From positions 11,780,001-11,844,000 of the forward strand of contig OW051471.1 of assembly GCA_932521025.1 (NCBI GenBank): a stretch of DNA of 64,000 nucleotides, in the 5' to 3' direction. The notes below the pieces were generated by a model. It was not told the origin of the DNA, searched no databases, and saw nothing but the letters and a program-made list of their open reading frames with translations. Made by a program: the position numbers and the translations under genes. This stretch comes from Oscheius onirici (Eukaryota; Nematoda; Chromadorea; Rhabditida; Rhabditidae). This document shows, one piece after another, positions 10,384-25,300 of this stretch (the first letter of the stretch is position 1; every line of letters starts with the position of its first letter).

Positions 10384-13300
10384 TTAGTTTTTCATGATGA
10401 GCGGCGTCAGCTGGAGCTCGATGGTCTTTAAGTCGACGCCCCACGTCTTCTTGGCGTCCTGGTTGAGAATATCCACCAGATCGATCAAGGTCTGGTCGTT
10501 CAACTGAAAAAGATGATATTGGGTTCGAGACAGAGATCGGCGGTTTGTTTTTGAGAGACGGTGCAACGTGCGGACGGGACAGTGGAAGCGGGAAGCTGGG
10601 TTAGATTCTGAGCTGTTGGGGAACAAGTCAGAATATTCTAGAAAGAATTTTTCGTGAATCAATTATTTCGGCTGTTTTTGTACATTTTGACGCTTCGTTA
10701 TACGTTTCTCGGTGTAGTTTTTCACGCTGACTCGATTGAACATAACTAAAAATCAAAAAAATGAATGAAACACGCTGAAAAATGCAAAAAATAGGATTTG
10801 AGTAGATGTGTCTCGACACGAATTCTGCTGTAATTTTTCTAAGAAAAGTCCCTTACCCGAAACTAACGCCTTTTAGTTTCCAAGCGGTTCGACAACTTTA
10901 CATTAGGGGACTAATGTTACAACCAGCTATTTTATATATTTTTAGGTGTAGTTCATAAGACTGATGATATTGGGGCTCACTGGTTCAGAAATCTAATACC
11001 TTCTATCAAAACTTTTCTTGAGATTCTTTTTCTTTTGATACTTTTCCTTGAGATACTCCTACGAATTGGTGGCCAAATCAATTGATACTCAGTCAAAACA
11101 ACAGTGTAGTTACAGTATTTTTACATATGACAACTGTTTATACAGCCTACGGTAATTCCTTCAATCTTGCCAGTAAGTAGCTCACTCTACTAAAAAATCT
11201 GACCATACCATCTCTTGAAAAGGTAACGGTAAGTCATGATTTGTGGAGTTTAAAATATTGCCTAATTCTAGGAATCCGACGCTACGAAAAACTGAAACTT
11301 TGTGGCAAGATTCTAGAACCTCAAACTCTGACCATAAACCAGATATTTTCAACACAAATGTTAGCTTTAGAACGGACAAAAGCAGAAGTTGTTAAAGCAA
11401 AAAAGGAGGCTCAGAAACATTGGCTCACTTTGGGCTTCTTCCTAGTAGAGTTTCGGAGTGTTGGACTCACCTCATACTTGTGACAACCAGACATGAGATC
11501 ACCGTCTTGGAGGTACTTTTCGATCTCGATCGGGCTGTGAACGCCAAAGAACTAAAAGAATCAATAGATCTTTTTTCTCAGCTCAACTTACATCAGGCCT
11601 GAACGGTTCCAAAATATCGAGATTCTCAAGATTGGAGAGCGAATTGTTCTGGGCTTCGACTTGTTGCGGAGCTACTTGAGCAGTCGATGTTCCGTTCATT
11701 GAAGCCGGCGTATATGGAGCGGATCCGTTGGCCGAGTCGACACTTCCGTTGTTGACTACTGGAACACCCGGTGGGCTGGTCAGAGTAGACGCTCCGGGAA
11801 GGGGTTGAGTCTCGTCCTTGCCTTGTGGCTGAGGAGTTTCAGATCCGACGGGAGGGGACATGATCCCCTTTTTTGGACTGGAAAATGAATTAGTTTCTGT
11901 CTCTATCACTGTCACTGTCACTGTCACTGTCACTGTCACTGTCACTGTCACTGTCACTGTCACTGTCACTGTCACTGTCACTGTCACTGTCACTGTCTCT
12001 GTCTCTGTCTCTGTCTTTGTCTTTGTCTTTGTCTTTGTCTGTCTCTGTCAATGTCTCTGTCACTCTCTCGTCTCTCCTCATACTCACCTAACATTATTTC
12101 CAAACGGACTCAACATGCTTCCAGGGACCGAATGCACTGACGGGAACGGCGACGCGCCACTGTTCTGCTGAGGAAACTGCTCCGACTTGATTCTCTTCAA
12201 CGAATGCAAATTGGCTGAAATTGTAGCACAATGTTATTTTCGGCTCTGCTCTTGGATTACCATCATCATTCGTAGTCGCCGACCTCTTACGTGACGCTAC
12301 TGACGCTGTGTCACTGCCGTCCGAGAGACGGTAGCACCCGTTCGGCTCCAAAATGGCCTCAGTGGCTTGAATGTTATTCGTGGCGACGTGTCGTATCACG
12401 TCACCGAGAAACAGATCCAGCTCAATGTCCGTCAATTGGAAGTTTGTACTGAAAACAGGGACTAATTTTAGAGGAAGGAAAGTCCGGAAACGTGTCAAGT
12501 GACCCGCTATATAACTTTTTGGCTTTCGATGTCTTGTTACGTAGTTTGGGATTTAAATACTTCGTTAGGAGCAGAAACTACTGAAGAATTCTATTTCTGA
12601 GTTGATTTACAGTAGGTTTTCTACTCCAGACATCCCAGGATACAGCTATCGCTAAGCAAGTTTACTGTCACTTTTTCATTGTCTGAGAGTTTATGAGAAG
12701 TTCGGTCTTTGAGGAAAAGTTAACTTCAGACGCACTTCTGTCAGAAAGCTTACTGTAGTTTACTGTAGGTCTTACTGTACTGACTGTACGATAATTTAAT
12801 ATACTTTAGATCTTACTGTAAGTTTCCTACTGCTGTTAGAATCTCAGAATCCAAAACTCGAAAAAAACGCACCCACAGCCCTGAATAGGACACAGAAGAT
12901 GGTTGCACTCGCACTGAGAAATGACCAGGTCTCCGAGTTCGAAGGCAGCAATATGCTGACATTTCGTGCTCCTGGCCGGATACCTCAGTCGCTTTCCAGT
13001 CCTTCCATCGAGCAAACTGATCACAACCGTGCTGTTGTTGCCCTTGTTGATCACTAAAATGGTAAGAATTAGAAAATGAACGGAATCAAAACTCACATTT
13101 CGTTTTGAAGTGCTCAGAATTGAACTGGTTCTTCAGTTGACGGCCGAAGAGTTCTTCCGTGAAGCGGCTGAACGGCATGATGGTGTTCGGCTGGATCATG
13201 TAGTAGTGCTTCTGAAAAGGGGAGGAATTAGCTTTGGGAGAGAGAGAACACCTACTCCGGAAAAGAGCAGGTGGGTGGGGATTGCGCGCGAAGAGGAAAT

Positions 13301-16300
13301 TATACGGGAGGTGAGGGGACAGGTGGGTGAATCACTAACTACAGATTTATTGACTTTGGAATAAAGAAGCCATCAGATAGATTCTGAGAGCAGGAAAGTC
13401 TCTTCTTATAAAATTATAGCCCAATAAAGAAAGACGTCGTAGATGAATACAAGAGAAGACTGTTTGATTGGGCTTGGAAAGTGTCGAATGAGGACGGAGA
13501 TAGCTGGACGAAAATCGTAGAAGAATGGTCACCGAATCGGGCAAGAGCAGCTGGACGACCACCACACAGATGGAGGAACCTACTTTCTACTAAAGCTGGG
13601 CCAACTTTTGCATCTACAGCCAGAAAATTGTCCCGAACAGAGTTCTGAAGGTTGGCAGTTGGATGACTACCCAACGATAGAAGTCTCTTCCCCTACAGAT
13701 ATATTATCTGAGTTAGGATACGTATAATAAGTTTACAGTCTCTGTCCGTTCCTTTTCTTTGAACAGGACTGTCCAAAGACAGTCAGTCAGATGAATCTTG
13801 TCATATTTTTGCCAAGTTATTTGTCAGGTTACATCCGCATGGTGGTCCCCCTGTTTCTGAGAGTAAATAACGAAATATTTCAAAGCTCAAGGAAAAAAGA
13901 AGGTCGTGCGAAACATTTACTAAACATTGATTCGTCTTTTTGGTCTCAGAATTTTTTGATCTTCCAACAATGTCAGAACCTTAGAGTGAGATGGAGACAC
14001 AGAGAAATCGTCAGGGGAAGGAGAAGAATCGTCCTGCCAATTGCTTCCAGCAAAATGCTAGCCCAGAAAGCTTTAAAAAATTCTGCATGAAGTACACAGA
14101 TTTTTTGAGATTTTTGCAGAAAAAAAAACTCTACTGAAAGTACTGAAATTTCGGATCACCGTGATCGATTAGGACAATCGTAGTGATTTAAACGGTGATC
14201 TAAGCTCAACTGACTAACATTCTGTAAAAAAAATCTGTCAAGCGCTCTCAGAAAAATAGAAAAAAAAATATTTTTAATGACTCACATAAGGCATTTGCAT
14301 GCTCTGGATCTCCAGCTTGTTCTCTCCCTGCTTCACAAAGCTTTTGACCATTGTTGACCGGTCCTTCGTTACAGGGACAATGTTTCCATTGATTGAGATC
14401 TGAATTCACGCGTCAATAAAAACTTGAAGCAAATTTTTACCTGTACAGCGGGCTCATTAGTTCCCGGCCTTACTGGCCAGATTGTCCTCTGCGTTCCCGT
14501 CTCATCCTGCCCGGAATAGGACTTGAGGAGGAGGTTGACATAAGGGCCTTGACTCAAATTGGCGTACATCTCGTGCGTGACCGTGAAGGTCGTCTGGTAG
14601 TGATGCATGCCATCGGGAGGAGAGAAGGGATTCACGACGGGATTGCCCCACGGGATGCAAACCATCTGCATCTCCTGCTGAGGGTAGGGAGGTGGCATGG
14701 CGTGAGGGTTCGGGTACGACATTACCTGCAAAAATGGTAGTCAAGTAAGAGAGTATTGGTTGTTGGGATTAACACATGGAAATATTTGGAAGGTGTGACG
14801 GTAAATTGGAAGAAGGTAAACACTTGAGAGCGGGAGGTAGTTTCAATTGAACTTCGACTGGTTTGTGTACTCTTCGTTTTCCTGGGGATTCTTCAGAGAA
14901 CCTTTCTTCAAAGCATTCCTTTTTCCCTAGCCGTCAATACATTTCCCTGGTAACTGTTAGGATTCTGTCTAAACTTAATTTCTTTCGGAAGAGCATGTTT
15001 ACCAAACTTTCAGCGGCTATCCAGACTGTTCAGTTACATTCCCCTGCTTTTGTTGTGATACATCTATTTCCCCTGTTCTTCTCGTTGTTTGTTTAATTTT
15101 TACTTTCTCGCCAAAAGCGGCACGCTTTTGGCACGCACCCCCTTCCTTTTCGAATTTTTATCTTTTTTTCTCTAGTTCCGTTGACGGGCTTGAGAGATTC
15201 CTAGGGTTTTTCTCACTTTTACTTTGTAAGACCATTTTAATCTCCCAATTCCATAAAATTGTGGTATCTTTATTCTTTTATAAATTCCAACACCACAAAA
15301 CTCGTGTTTTCCTCTCTTCTTGAGGTAAAAACCACGTCAAATTTTTTCATTTTTTCCTTCCGTCTCACTCGTAAGCCCTTCACACCGAGAAGGCACACAT
15401 AATTGTTCATCGAGTCCCTTACACCTGCTTTAAGATTTTTTTGAGTTTTCCCTGACTCTGACAACCAAAAGATAATCTCAGAAAGTAGTAGTCAGTCATC
15501 GCACTCTTGACCTCACCAAGTCATTCAGATTGAGTACCTAAGTGTCCAGTAGGCTTCAGACTGTTTCTTTTAGTTTCTAGACACCATCTAGTCTTTTGTT
15601 TTTCCTCTGGACAGTTCCCAACCAGAGTGTTCTTCTAGACTCTCTCAGTTTCTAGGTTACCAAGACGAAAAAATATTTCTGCCCTTTCGGTCTGTTCAAA
15701 AGCGGAGACTCTCACCAATCGTCTAGTTTTAAACATTCAAGCTGGAAACTAAAGATTTTTATCTGATCGGGCTTGGCCGCCTTCTAATTCCTTAATTCCT
15801 AATTCCAATAGCAGAAAAATGTTCAGCAAGCCTGAGCATAGCTCAGAGATAACTTATTCCCTCTAGAAGGTTCTTCTAGTTCAGAAGCTATTTCCAGCCC
15901 ATCCGAATAACAAAAAGTTCTCATGCACTTCGCCCCCAGATCTCTGCCTTGAAGTCTAACCAAAAAGAAAAAGCTTCTTACCGGCTGGGATTGGGGCTGC
16001 TGTTGCTGCAGATTAGAAAAGAGGACGGGAGGGGAGGCCTTGATCTGAAAGAAAAGTAACGTCATTAGGTCTCTCAGCCAGAATCTAAATGACGCCTTGA
16101 TAAAAACAAACCATTTGGTGGGAGTTTCCCTGGGGATAGGCAGGAGACATCAGAGGACCACCACGGCCGTTCGACATCATTGAAGGGTAGCCGGGTCCTG
16201 GCTGACTTGGCATCCGGAGAAGGGGCTGCGATTGGCCGGGAACACTGAAAAGAGTATGAGTAAGAACGAATTAAACAGAATTACTTGTTAGCTCCCATAG

Positions 16301-19300
16301 GGATAGGATACATGGCGGGATCATAGCCTTGCGGCGCGACCATGCCTCCACCTCCACGACGAGCTGCCGCCTGTTGTTGTTGAGCAGCAGCAGCAGCTCG
16401 CTGCCGCATCATCATTTGGTGCTGCATCATTGCCGCCTGGAAGATTGTTTTCAGTGACTGGACAGGAAGTGTTTTTGCCAAAACAGAACGGACTGGTGAC
16501 TCTCGAGAAAACAGTTCAAAAAATGCTCTTTCTCTCACTCTCACCTGATCATAATTCCCTTCCGGATAGCCCAGTGATCGAGCTCCTGTCGGATCCATTG
16601 GAGGGAATGGTCCCTGTTGCGGATAGCCAGTAGGACCCATCATCATTTGCTGGTGGTAGCCAGGACTGGTCATCGGGGTCGTTCCGGCCATCGGACCGCC
16701 CTGAGGCCACATAGATGTCGTACAACCACTGAAAGTGAAATGTTGAGTGAGAGAGAGTCAAAAGTGTAAAAAGGAAGGATTGGAAATCAAGGAGTATCTC
16801 TCTCTCAACCGGCTTCCCGGCCATTAGAGGCGTGGAGACATCCTGACAGCCCCACGGCGAACAATTGATTCGGCTCTCTCTCTCAGTCTGTGTGGAGGGG
16901 ACCCCCTTCTCTCGTGTGCAATGAATATGTCCGGGCAGCCTCTTGGCGTCCATCCGGAATTGGGGGTAGAGAGAGAGAGAGATTCTCTCTCTCCTGCCAA
17001 TTTGCACACCAAGTTGAGAAAACTAGAGGCGAAGAAGCCATATTCCCATCAATTGAAAAAGCCTGATCCTTTTTGTAAGCGGGGATAAAGAGCTGCGGAT
17101 TATAGGAGGAGGGGAATGGACCTTTTCAGAAACAAAAACACACTTGGTCAGATGGAAAAGATTCTGGGAAGAATAGAGGCAGTGTCGGGAACAACAAGGA
17201 TGTCTGATACTGCTTGCAGAAAACAGAAAGAGGGATGGTTTTTGTCCTGGGACTAGAGTTTGGAAGAGGACTGAATGAAGTTACAGATATTGGTACTGTA
17301 GCAGTTTTTTTTCTTCTTTTTAAGCTTATTTTTATTTTTAAACAAGTATATTTTTTGAGAGCCAAGTATACTGTAGTCGAATTGAGTACCAATCTTGTAA
17401 AATGACTGCAATTTGACAAACAGTATGCACCGGCTTCCAAAAGAAGGAAACTCAAGAATCTGATGTTTTTACCAAAAACTTGAAAACTTATCAAAAACAG
17501 AGATCGACTTTGTAATGTTTCTCAATTTTTCTCTTAACTTTCACTGGAATTTGCAGAATTTCTTAGAAGTAGCAGGATGTAAAAAGGGAAAATGCCTGCC
17601 AGCTTAAAATTTTCCTCTCCAAGTTGGTCTCAAAAAACTATTCAAAAAGCAAAAACAAGAAACAGTTTTGCCATCATCTTTGTCGAGAGCATGTGCTTTC
17701 CGTGCCAAAACCAATATTTTTGTTTTTCCATGCCGTAGACTGCGGCGGCAGACTCTCTAGGTCAGCTGATCCGAAAAACCTCGAACATAGGTCTCCTGTC
17801 CTCAAAGTCACCTAGACTCTTTCCCATAAACAGAGCGGAGGCCACATAGGAGGCCACAATCGATCCCGATCGACACATAGCGGTCAGGCCGCTGTGAGAT
17901 CATCCCAACATGGTTTTTGATGACCAGTAACGTGAGGAATAAACAAGAGGGAGGAGGAGAAAGCCCCTTTCTGGAAATGGGAGGATGTTTAAGAGAAGGA
18001 GAGAGAGGTTCTGGTCAACAAGTGTCAAAGGACACAGTCACGAGTTAAGTTCCAGTAGTCAGAGATCTTTTAAAAGCTGAATAATAAGAAAGAAATGGAC
18101 AGATCCATGCAAGCCAAAAGTGGGAGAAAAGCGTGATGGTTTCTTATCAGTCTCTCTGCGACCCGGGGGGACACGAGGGAACAATACGACGTGTTTTCTG
18201 CTGCACACAGGTCGGTTTGGGAGATGGAAAAAAGAGCACAGTCAGCGAAAAAAAAGAAGAAAGTTTGGGAAGAAAAGAGAAGGAAATAGAGAAACTTTTG
18301 CCATCAGTGAGAAATTTACCAGGTTTCATCAAAAAAAAGATTGGACCATTCCAAAATGTCTTTAAAGGACTGTTTTTTGCCGTCTCAAAACTTGTCCAAA
18401 GTTGGCGAAAATGTTTTTGCAGCTTGTGATACATCTAAAAAAATTAATATGAGGCACCAGAAAAATAGTCTTTTTTCCACTTGAATAAGGTACTATTGTA
18501 GATTTTTTTTGACTGGAAGCTGAAGAAAAGACAGGTGAGAAAGGTTGTGAAATGACCGTGCACGCCCTCTAGCAATGGTACGCAAAATCTTTCAACACAC
18601 AAAGCAGAAAAGCGTCACTTTTATGGTGGAAGAAAGAGAGGGGAAAGGTGTGTGTGGGGAGAGAGATGATGTGAGAAGAAGTCACGAAATCCTAGATATT
18701 TCGAGTTCAAAACTGGACATAAAAACTGCCCGAAAATGTGAGAGCACGACCTTGGCAATAAAACTAGCAATTATTTTTGAACTCGGGTCATCGATTGGAG
18801 GTATAAAATTAAGGAGAGAGTCATTGTTGATTTCCTCCTCTATCCTAACTGGACACCCGAGTGGTCTCGGAGGGCAGGAGAGCACAAGGGCAAAGGGGCG
18901 GCAGATGGCTCGTTAAGCAACCACCGCGATGCCCGAGCGACAATATATGAAGGAGAGAAGAAGAGAATAACCTTTGGCAAACTCCAGATTAACTGGAAAA
19001 CTCGGGAGAGAGTAGGCTAGTCGGAGCGGAATAGGGGATCAGACATCTGGATAAGCTGATGTTTTTGCCCGGAGGGTTGGAGAAGAGGAGGAGATGGAAC
19101 ACAACAGAGTATGTTGTGGTCTGACTCTTTGGAGAAGATGAGAGAGACAGAGAGACAGAGATGGACAGAGAGAGACAGAGAGGCAAAAAGAGTCAGAGAA
19201 AATATGAGAGACTGAACACTATACTCTTGTGTTATTAAAAGGTGTGTGGTAGTGTCGGTCGAGTGAAGCGAGACTTCCACCCCAGGGGTGGTGGTGGTTG

Positions 19301-22300
19301 CGGCGAAAAACAAACAGATAGGTTGGTCGGAATGCGTAGAGCAGGAGAGAGGGAGGCGAGAATCACTAGTAGTGCGAAAGAAAGAGAGATAGAGAGAAGA
19401 AGGTCCGAAAAAAAGTCAAAGCTTCTGAAAGACAGACTATTTTTGTGACTAAGCATTTTGCCGCCATTCTTTCCAGAAACCGAGAAAGTTTTTCACTTCA
19501 AATCTTGCTCAAAAATGAAATAAAAATGCCATTTAGAAAAGACCTAAATTCGACGGTCTTTGACCTAAATTCGACTGTTTCCTTGTAAAAACCCTAGTTT
19601 CAAAGTTTTGAAGCATTTTGAAGCCAAATAAGCTGAACGTTCCCCTCTTGTTGTTGCGTAAACAAGGCTAGTAAACAATACCTTCTCTCAACCGGGGAAA
19701 CCCCGTAATCTCTCAAGCGTTCCCCAATGCATGAATTGCAAAGCGGGGAAAAAGAAGAAGAACTGTTAAAGAGTCAAATGATGATCAATCGATCGAGAGA
19801 GAGAGAGAGAGACAAGCACGGACAGAAGAATAATTGTGGCGGAGCGAGTGTCTCCGTGTCAAAACGTGATATTGGAGGCGCGAGGCCAGAGCGCGAGAGA
19901 GTTACTCTCTCAGTAGCCGAGAGAGAGTGGTAGAGAGGCTACAGAGAGAGATAGGGGACGAGGGCGAAAATAGGGCCTGACCGCGCGACTCCTGAGCGCG
20001 TACGACCACTATGCTGCGCGCGCGAGACTCTCAGCAGATTGCGTGCTCTCTACGACCCAGTCGGGCTAACGCTCTCCTGACCGTACGCAGTCTCTGCAGC
20101 CTCATTGGCATGGGGGCTATATCCCGGACATGGTTCTCTCTCTCTCTCTCTCTTTAGGAAAGAGGAGGAGGTTATATGGTCTTTCTCTTTGGCAAAGGCT
20201 GGTCACTCACAAACACGGCCGACAAAGTCGACGACAGCCGGTTGAGGATCGTAACTCCGATCATGGCAATGATTTAGGGAAAGAAGAGTGGAATATCGTC
20301 TTACAGGTTTATACCGTAATTCTTTTGAACAGTACCGACTCCCTAGGGAGTAGGTTACAGGTTCATTCCGCCCGCCCATGACTTTTTGACCTTATTTAAA
20401 ATGCCATAGTTTTTCTCATCCCCTTTCCAAAGTGTTCAATTCTGCAAAGGTGCGTACTGGTACACATCTAGCCAAAATTTCGATAAAAAAAAGATTTCTT
20501 AACAAAATTAGGAAAAATCGAAAACCGTTTTTAGACCTTTTCGAAATTTTGGCTAGTAGTGTGTTTTACCATTACGCACCTTTGCAGAATTAAAAATTAG
20601 GAACAGGGGATCGGGAAGAACACGGCATTTCAAAAAAGGTCGAAAAGTCATGGGCGGGCAGAACAAGCTTGATAGGTCAGGTTGGGAGAATGATCTGAGA
20701 GTACGATGAACTGAGTAGAGAGTTCCAGTGAAGAAAGTCAGGTCTCCAGATGGAGCAGAGAGTACAGTCTGAACTGAGTTCCAGTCGATTACTCAGTGCT
20801 GGTAGTGGAAGAGTCTAACAAGAGCTGAGGAACGTTGACCTACTTGATGAAGAACTGATTAAACTATGGACAAAGGAGTGTAGAACAAATATGAGAAGGT
20901 TGTGAGTCCGAAGGAAATAGACTGTAGCCCCCGGGTTGCAACATTCGAACCCGAAACAAGATGTCCAGCTGTCACCCAAGGCTTACAGTGAGTGGCAGCT
21001 GGTGTTCTGAGAGCAACAGATCTTTGACTGCCCAAAGTTTTTCTAAAGTTGCTCAGTATGGACTGGAGATGCACAAAAGTACAGTAACCAGCTTAGGTAT
21101 TCTTGTCCCTTCTGATGATAGTTTGTCTGGGTCAGAGTCTAGAAGATCGACGGAGACATCTGACTCTTCCTGACTGGCTGCTCTGTGACCTTGACCCGAT
21201 TGTCTATTAGTTCCTAAAGATTCACTGACTACTGTAGAAACCCATTTATAGACATCACAACAAACTTTGTCCTCTCCCTGACTCATAGGCTCTCTAGCCG
21301 TGACCTACTATCTGTTGCCCTCCACTGGATACTGTAGAATCCAAAGAAATGTCTCTGTTTCCTATCCCAAAGCCTTTCCAGCCAGATTGCTATATCTGTC
21401 TCCTGACTCACTAGTTCTAGGGAGAGAGAGAGAGAGAGAGAGAGTATGAGTAAGCTTTCCAAAAGACCAGTCCAGATGTCATTGAGTCACACAAGCTTTC
21501 ACCAGCGTTTGAAACTCGAAACCTAACCACAACTTTCCCAACCCATTCCATAGAAGACCTTGTGTATGGGGCCAGTAGCTACACATAAGCACAGGACGTG
21601 TTTGGTGCCTCGTCTCGCTGTCGCGCCTCCCCTGACAAAAAGTCAAATTACTGGTCCAAGAACGGTGCGGATGCGATCGATGAGAACTGGGTGTCGATTT
21701 TGGAAGAAGGAGGTTGGAGGTCGAACAACATCACGACTGTTTTTATTTGATAGGTTTAGTGATGTTTTCCTACCACTGCGACTATGTAATCATATGGTCA
21801 GAGATCAAAAATTGAAGGGAAAGGGGCTTTGACTTTTGGTGTGCACCTCATTACCGAACTGGCCAAAATCAACAAGCAAGTCTGGCTTTTCTAGTATAGC
21901 CTCGTTGAAATTTTTTCGAATAGATGTTCCCGTAGGCCAAAAAAGGAAGAGTCCAATGAATCCGCAAGATATCTCGTTAAAAATTATAAAAAAATAATCT
22001 GAGCACATCTCATTGAGCTAACCTAACAACATTCACTAAGGGGTCTTGACTTTTAATATGTAACTCATCCTAAACTGGTCAAAATCAGCAAGCAGCTTGA
22101 ATTTTCTAAGACAATGTTTTTTTACTGATTGAAACTGATCTGGATATTTGTTGAACGAAGTTATCTCAAAGTTAGACAGCTACCAAAGGTACAAGTTAAA
22201 AAGAAAATGGATTGCCAGGGATTCTATCCTCTCGGAAACCTTCACAAGAATCGACTACTAAAAATATAAAATATACGAAATACTACCCTAATGAATCTAC

Positions 22301-25300
22301 TCGTTCCCGGTAATGATAGTGGAAGCCTAATCGAAGAAGAGAAATCTGAGGTTCTTCGTGACAAGACCTCCCTAAGCATCTTGCCACAATCTGGATTGCC
22401 ATGCCCGGCGACAATACGGTAGCAGAGTCTGGTTTTCTGTATGGACGACCGGGTTGATTATGACCTAAAAACTGTAAACTTGAAGCAATTTCCAGGGATC
22501 ACTGGAGGGTGTTCGGATGCTCGGAGGCGACAAAAACTTCTGACCCTCTGTCTCTCTATGTTGCGATTGTTTGTTGTAATAGGTTCAAAAAATTTTGGCC
22601 CTAGTTTACACAGAACTGGGAAAATGAGGGAAAGAAGACTAGACGGAGGTTCTTTCCCTCCAACCAAACTGGAGTAGAGAGGAAGAGAAAATTGCTGTGA
22701 GGACTTGGTTTCTGGTGTCTGGTGAGCTCATTGCGAAAAGACGGAAGTCATTCAGAAGAAAACAACCAGCACTCTTTGGAAATCATGTAAAAGTCGTGAG
22801 GATTGTTTCTCCTCGATGTGACACAAGAGAGGGACGGGGCTCGGAGAGGGCAGCTTGCTGTCGGTCGGTCTCTCTCTCTCTCTCTCCCTGCAGTCGACCG
22901 GTTCCCAGCCCTTGCCTCGCTCCCAGCCACACTCACTACCAAAGAAAGCGAAAGCAACGGGACGAGGCCAGGACCAGGGCCGGATCCGTTTCCAGAGGAG
23001 AAGTATGGGGAAAGCCTGATGGTCGGGAGGAATGACACCGCAATCTTTCACAGTCGTGAGTTATCGGGGAGGGTACAGAGAGCTTTCCAGAAACCATGGA
23101 ACATCAGAGAAGGTTGTATTGACCAACATTTTGAAGGTTATCACTCTCTCAGTTTTTATGATAAGCTGAGAGAATTGATGTCTTGAAATTTTCTCAAATT
23201 TTTTTTGGAATCCTATCAGGGCAGATGTCAAAAAAGGGATAAAAAACCGTTAGACAATGATCAAGCTACTAGATGCTTTATACAATTTGATTCTTTGAAA
23301 CTGTCGAGTTTGTTTGAGAAAATAGGGAAAAAAATTAGCCGCTTTCCCTTGGTTTAAAAACGTGTAAAATGCTTGTTTCTTGAAAAAGAAACATTTTAAG
23401 GACAGTTCTTCAAAATATTTTGAAAGGATGCGTTTGAGATCAAAATCTATGCTCAAACTAAAAACAACAGTCTGAGGAAATATCAGCTGCACAATAGCGT
23501 CGATTGTTTGACTCTGCTTTTACAACTTCCTAAAACATTGCGTCATTTCCTCCAGAGCCGTAACCAGGGAAACTCTCCTACAAATGGCAAAAACAAGGTT
23601 CTCTAAAAGCGCAGAGACTGAATCAGCGAAAGTCTTAGAAATCAGCCGTTTTACAGAAAGTTAGGAAATACTGCTACAGATTGAGGAATGATGAGAAACT
23701 TCGGGCACTGTTCTGTACTATTTTAGCCGGGAAAAATGAGGGTTGAATCAGTAAAATTGAACTGTTTTCTGTCAGATTCTAACCCTTCGAACCGGAAAGA
23801 AAGGGAAGTTGGTCAAGTTGACTCGGGAAAGTCATCAAGGAAGTGTGGGCGCTCTCTATGCCGAGAGAGAAAGAGAGCGCGTAAAGGGCCGGGGGAGAGG
23901 GTTGACGACTGGCGGCACACCATTCCGTCTTTCGGCGCCCGGCCAACAGCTGATTGTGGCAAAAAACGACTATGAAAATAGGGCTGCTGCTCTCTCGAAG
24001 AGGCAACGCCCATTAAATTCGTAAAACATTGCCTGGCTACCAGTGCTGGAAAGAAGGAAGAAGACAGATGGTGAGAAAGGGATTGGGAGGAGGTAAACAG
24101 ATCAATTTCTCTTTATTTTTATGAAGGATTATGAAACTGTTTCCTGGAAAAATTTGAAGGGAAAAGTCGAACAGGAACTACATTGCGGAAGTTTCGGATC
24201 TACTTATCTGTCACTATTAGCTATGCGGAAACGGAAGCTTGAAAAATTTTGTATCAGGAATTTTTTTGTAAAAGATTATTTTTATTAAAATTGTAATGTT
24301 CAAATGCTACAGTAATTTTTGCTATAAAACTTACAGGCTACAGTAATCTCTACAGTATCCTGCAACAAATTTCAACAGTGGGAAATAGGATTTAAAAAAG
24401 ACGTTTTAACTGTTCTAACATCCAGTGAATGAAAAAGGGTGAACATATCTACGGAAGAAAGATCTGGAGCGCAGAGTTGTTGATAGCTCCCACCCATCTA
24501 GAGCTCAATAAAGAAGGTTTTCTGACCGTCGTCTTACTGATGGGCAACTTAGAACTTTGGTAGTCCGTCAATGGTCAGTTACTTACAGTGAAAACGACAC
24601 TGTAAAGACTTGTGACTAATCTATCAAGGCTGCTAAGAAATTACTGAGCTTCTGGAAGACTCAAGAGGTTCTGGAAAACCCATATTTTCCCCCCAACTGA
24701 TGACTGTTCAAAAACCAGAGGGAGGTATGAGAGATCTGGAGGCAGTCTCCCCCTATCTGGCCCTCTCTCTCTCAGCTGCAAGACTATACTAAATGCAGAG
24801 ACGGCAGAGTGGCGTTCCGTGAGGGCCGAGTAAGCATCTTGTGAGCGGAGAGGACAAGAGTAACTTTTGGGCTAAGAGAACGGGAGAAGCTAGAGGCAGG
24901 GGAGGGACAAGGCTCCTTCTTTCAGGAATCATATGCGCCGAATCGGTTGGCAGCAGTGACGTCAGTTTTGGGCAAAACAGGAGGAGGAGGAGAGGGGGAG
25001 AGAGGAAGATGGTGGAACTGGAAGCTGGGAGATGTTTTCTTCTTTCAAAAGAGTTTCATCAACGGAAGTCTTTAAGGAGGTCGAGTTAGGCAGAGATGAC
25101 TCAGATTATCCTAAGGCACAAGTCCAAACTGAGAACAAAAGAACTTCTAGTAATACTGTTATCGGGGTCTAAGTCCCAGAGAAATATCGGGTAAATTGAG
25201 AAGATGGCTTAGAAAATGGTCGAACAAAGTTCTGAGCATGCTTTCTTTTAATTTTTCCTTCAACTTTAACCAACAATTTTCTCTCTATCTGCCGAGCCGA

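Noticed and set aside
11890-12087. Asp-Ser/Asp-Arg repeat protein on the minus strand
   Set aside because: It is a translation of the CACTGT/CTCTGT hexamer array inside a ZMIZ intron whose borders are fixed by phase-closing exons.
20195-20285. Candidate extra ZMIZ exon (protein-like SYDPQPAVVDFVGRV, donor GTGAGT)
   Set aside because: It has a good donor but no CAG/TAG acceptor upstream in a suitable position, and the flanking exons already join in phase without it.
22752-23186. Overlapping open frames on both strands
   Set aside because: Ser/Arg/Pro-rich from GC- and GA-rich intronic DNA, mutually overlapping, no splice context and inside the ZMIZ intron.
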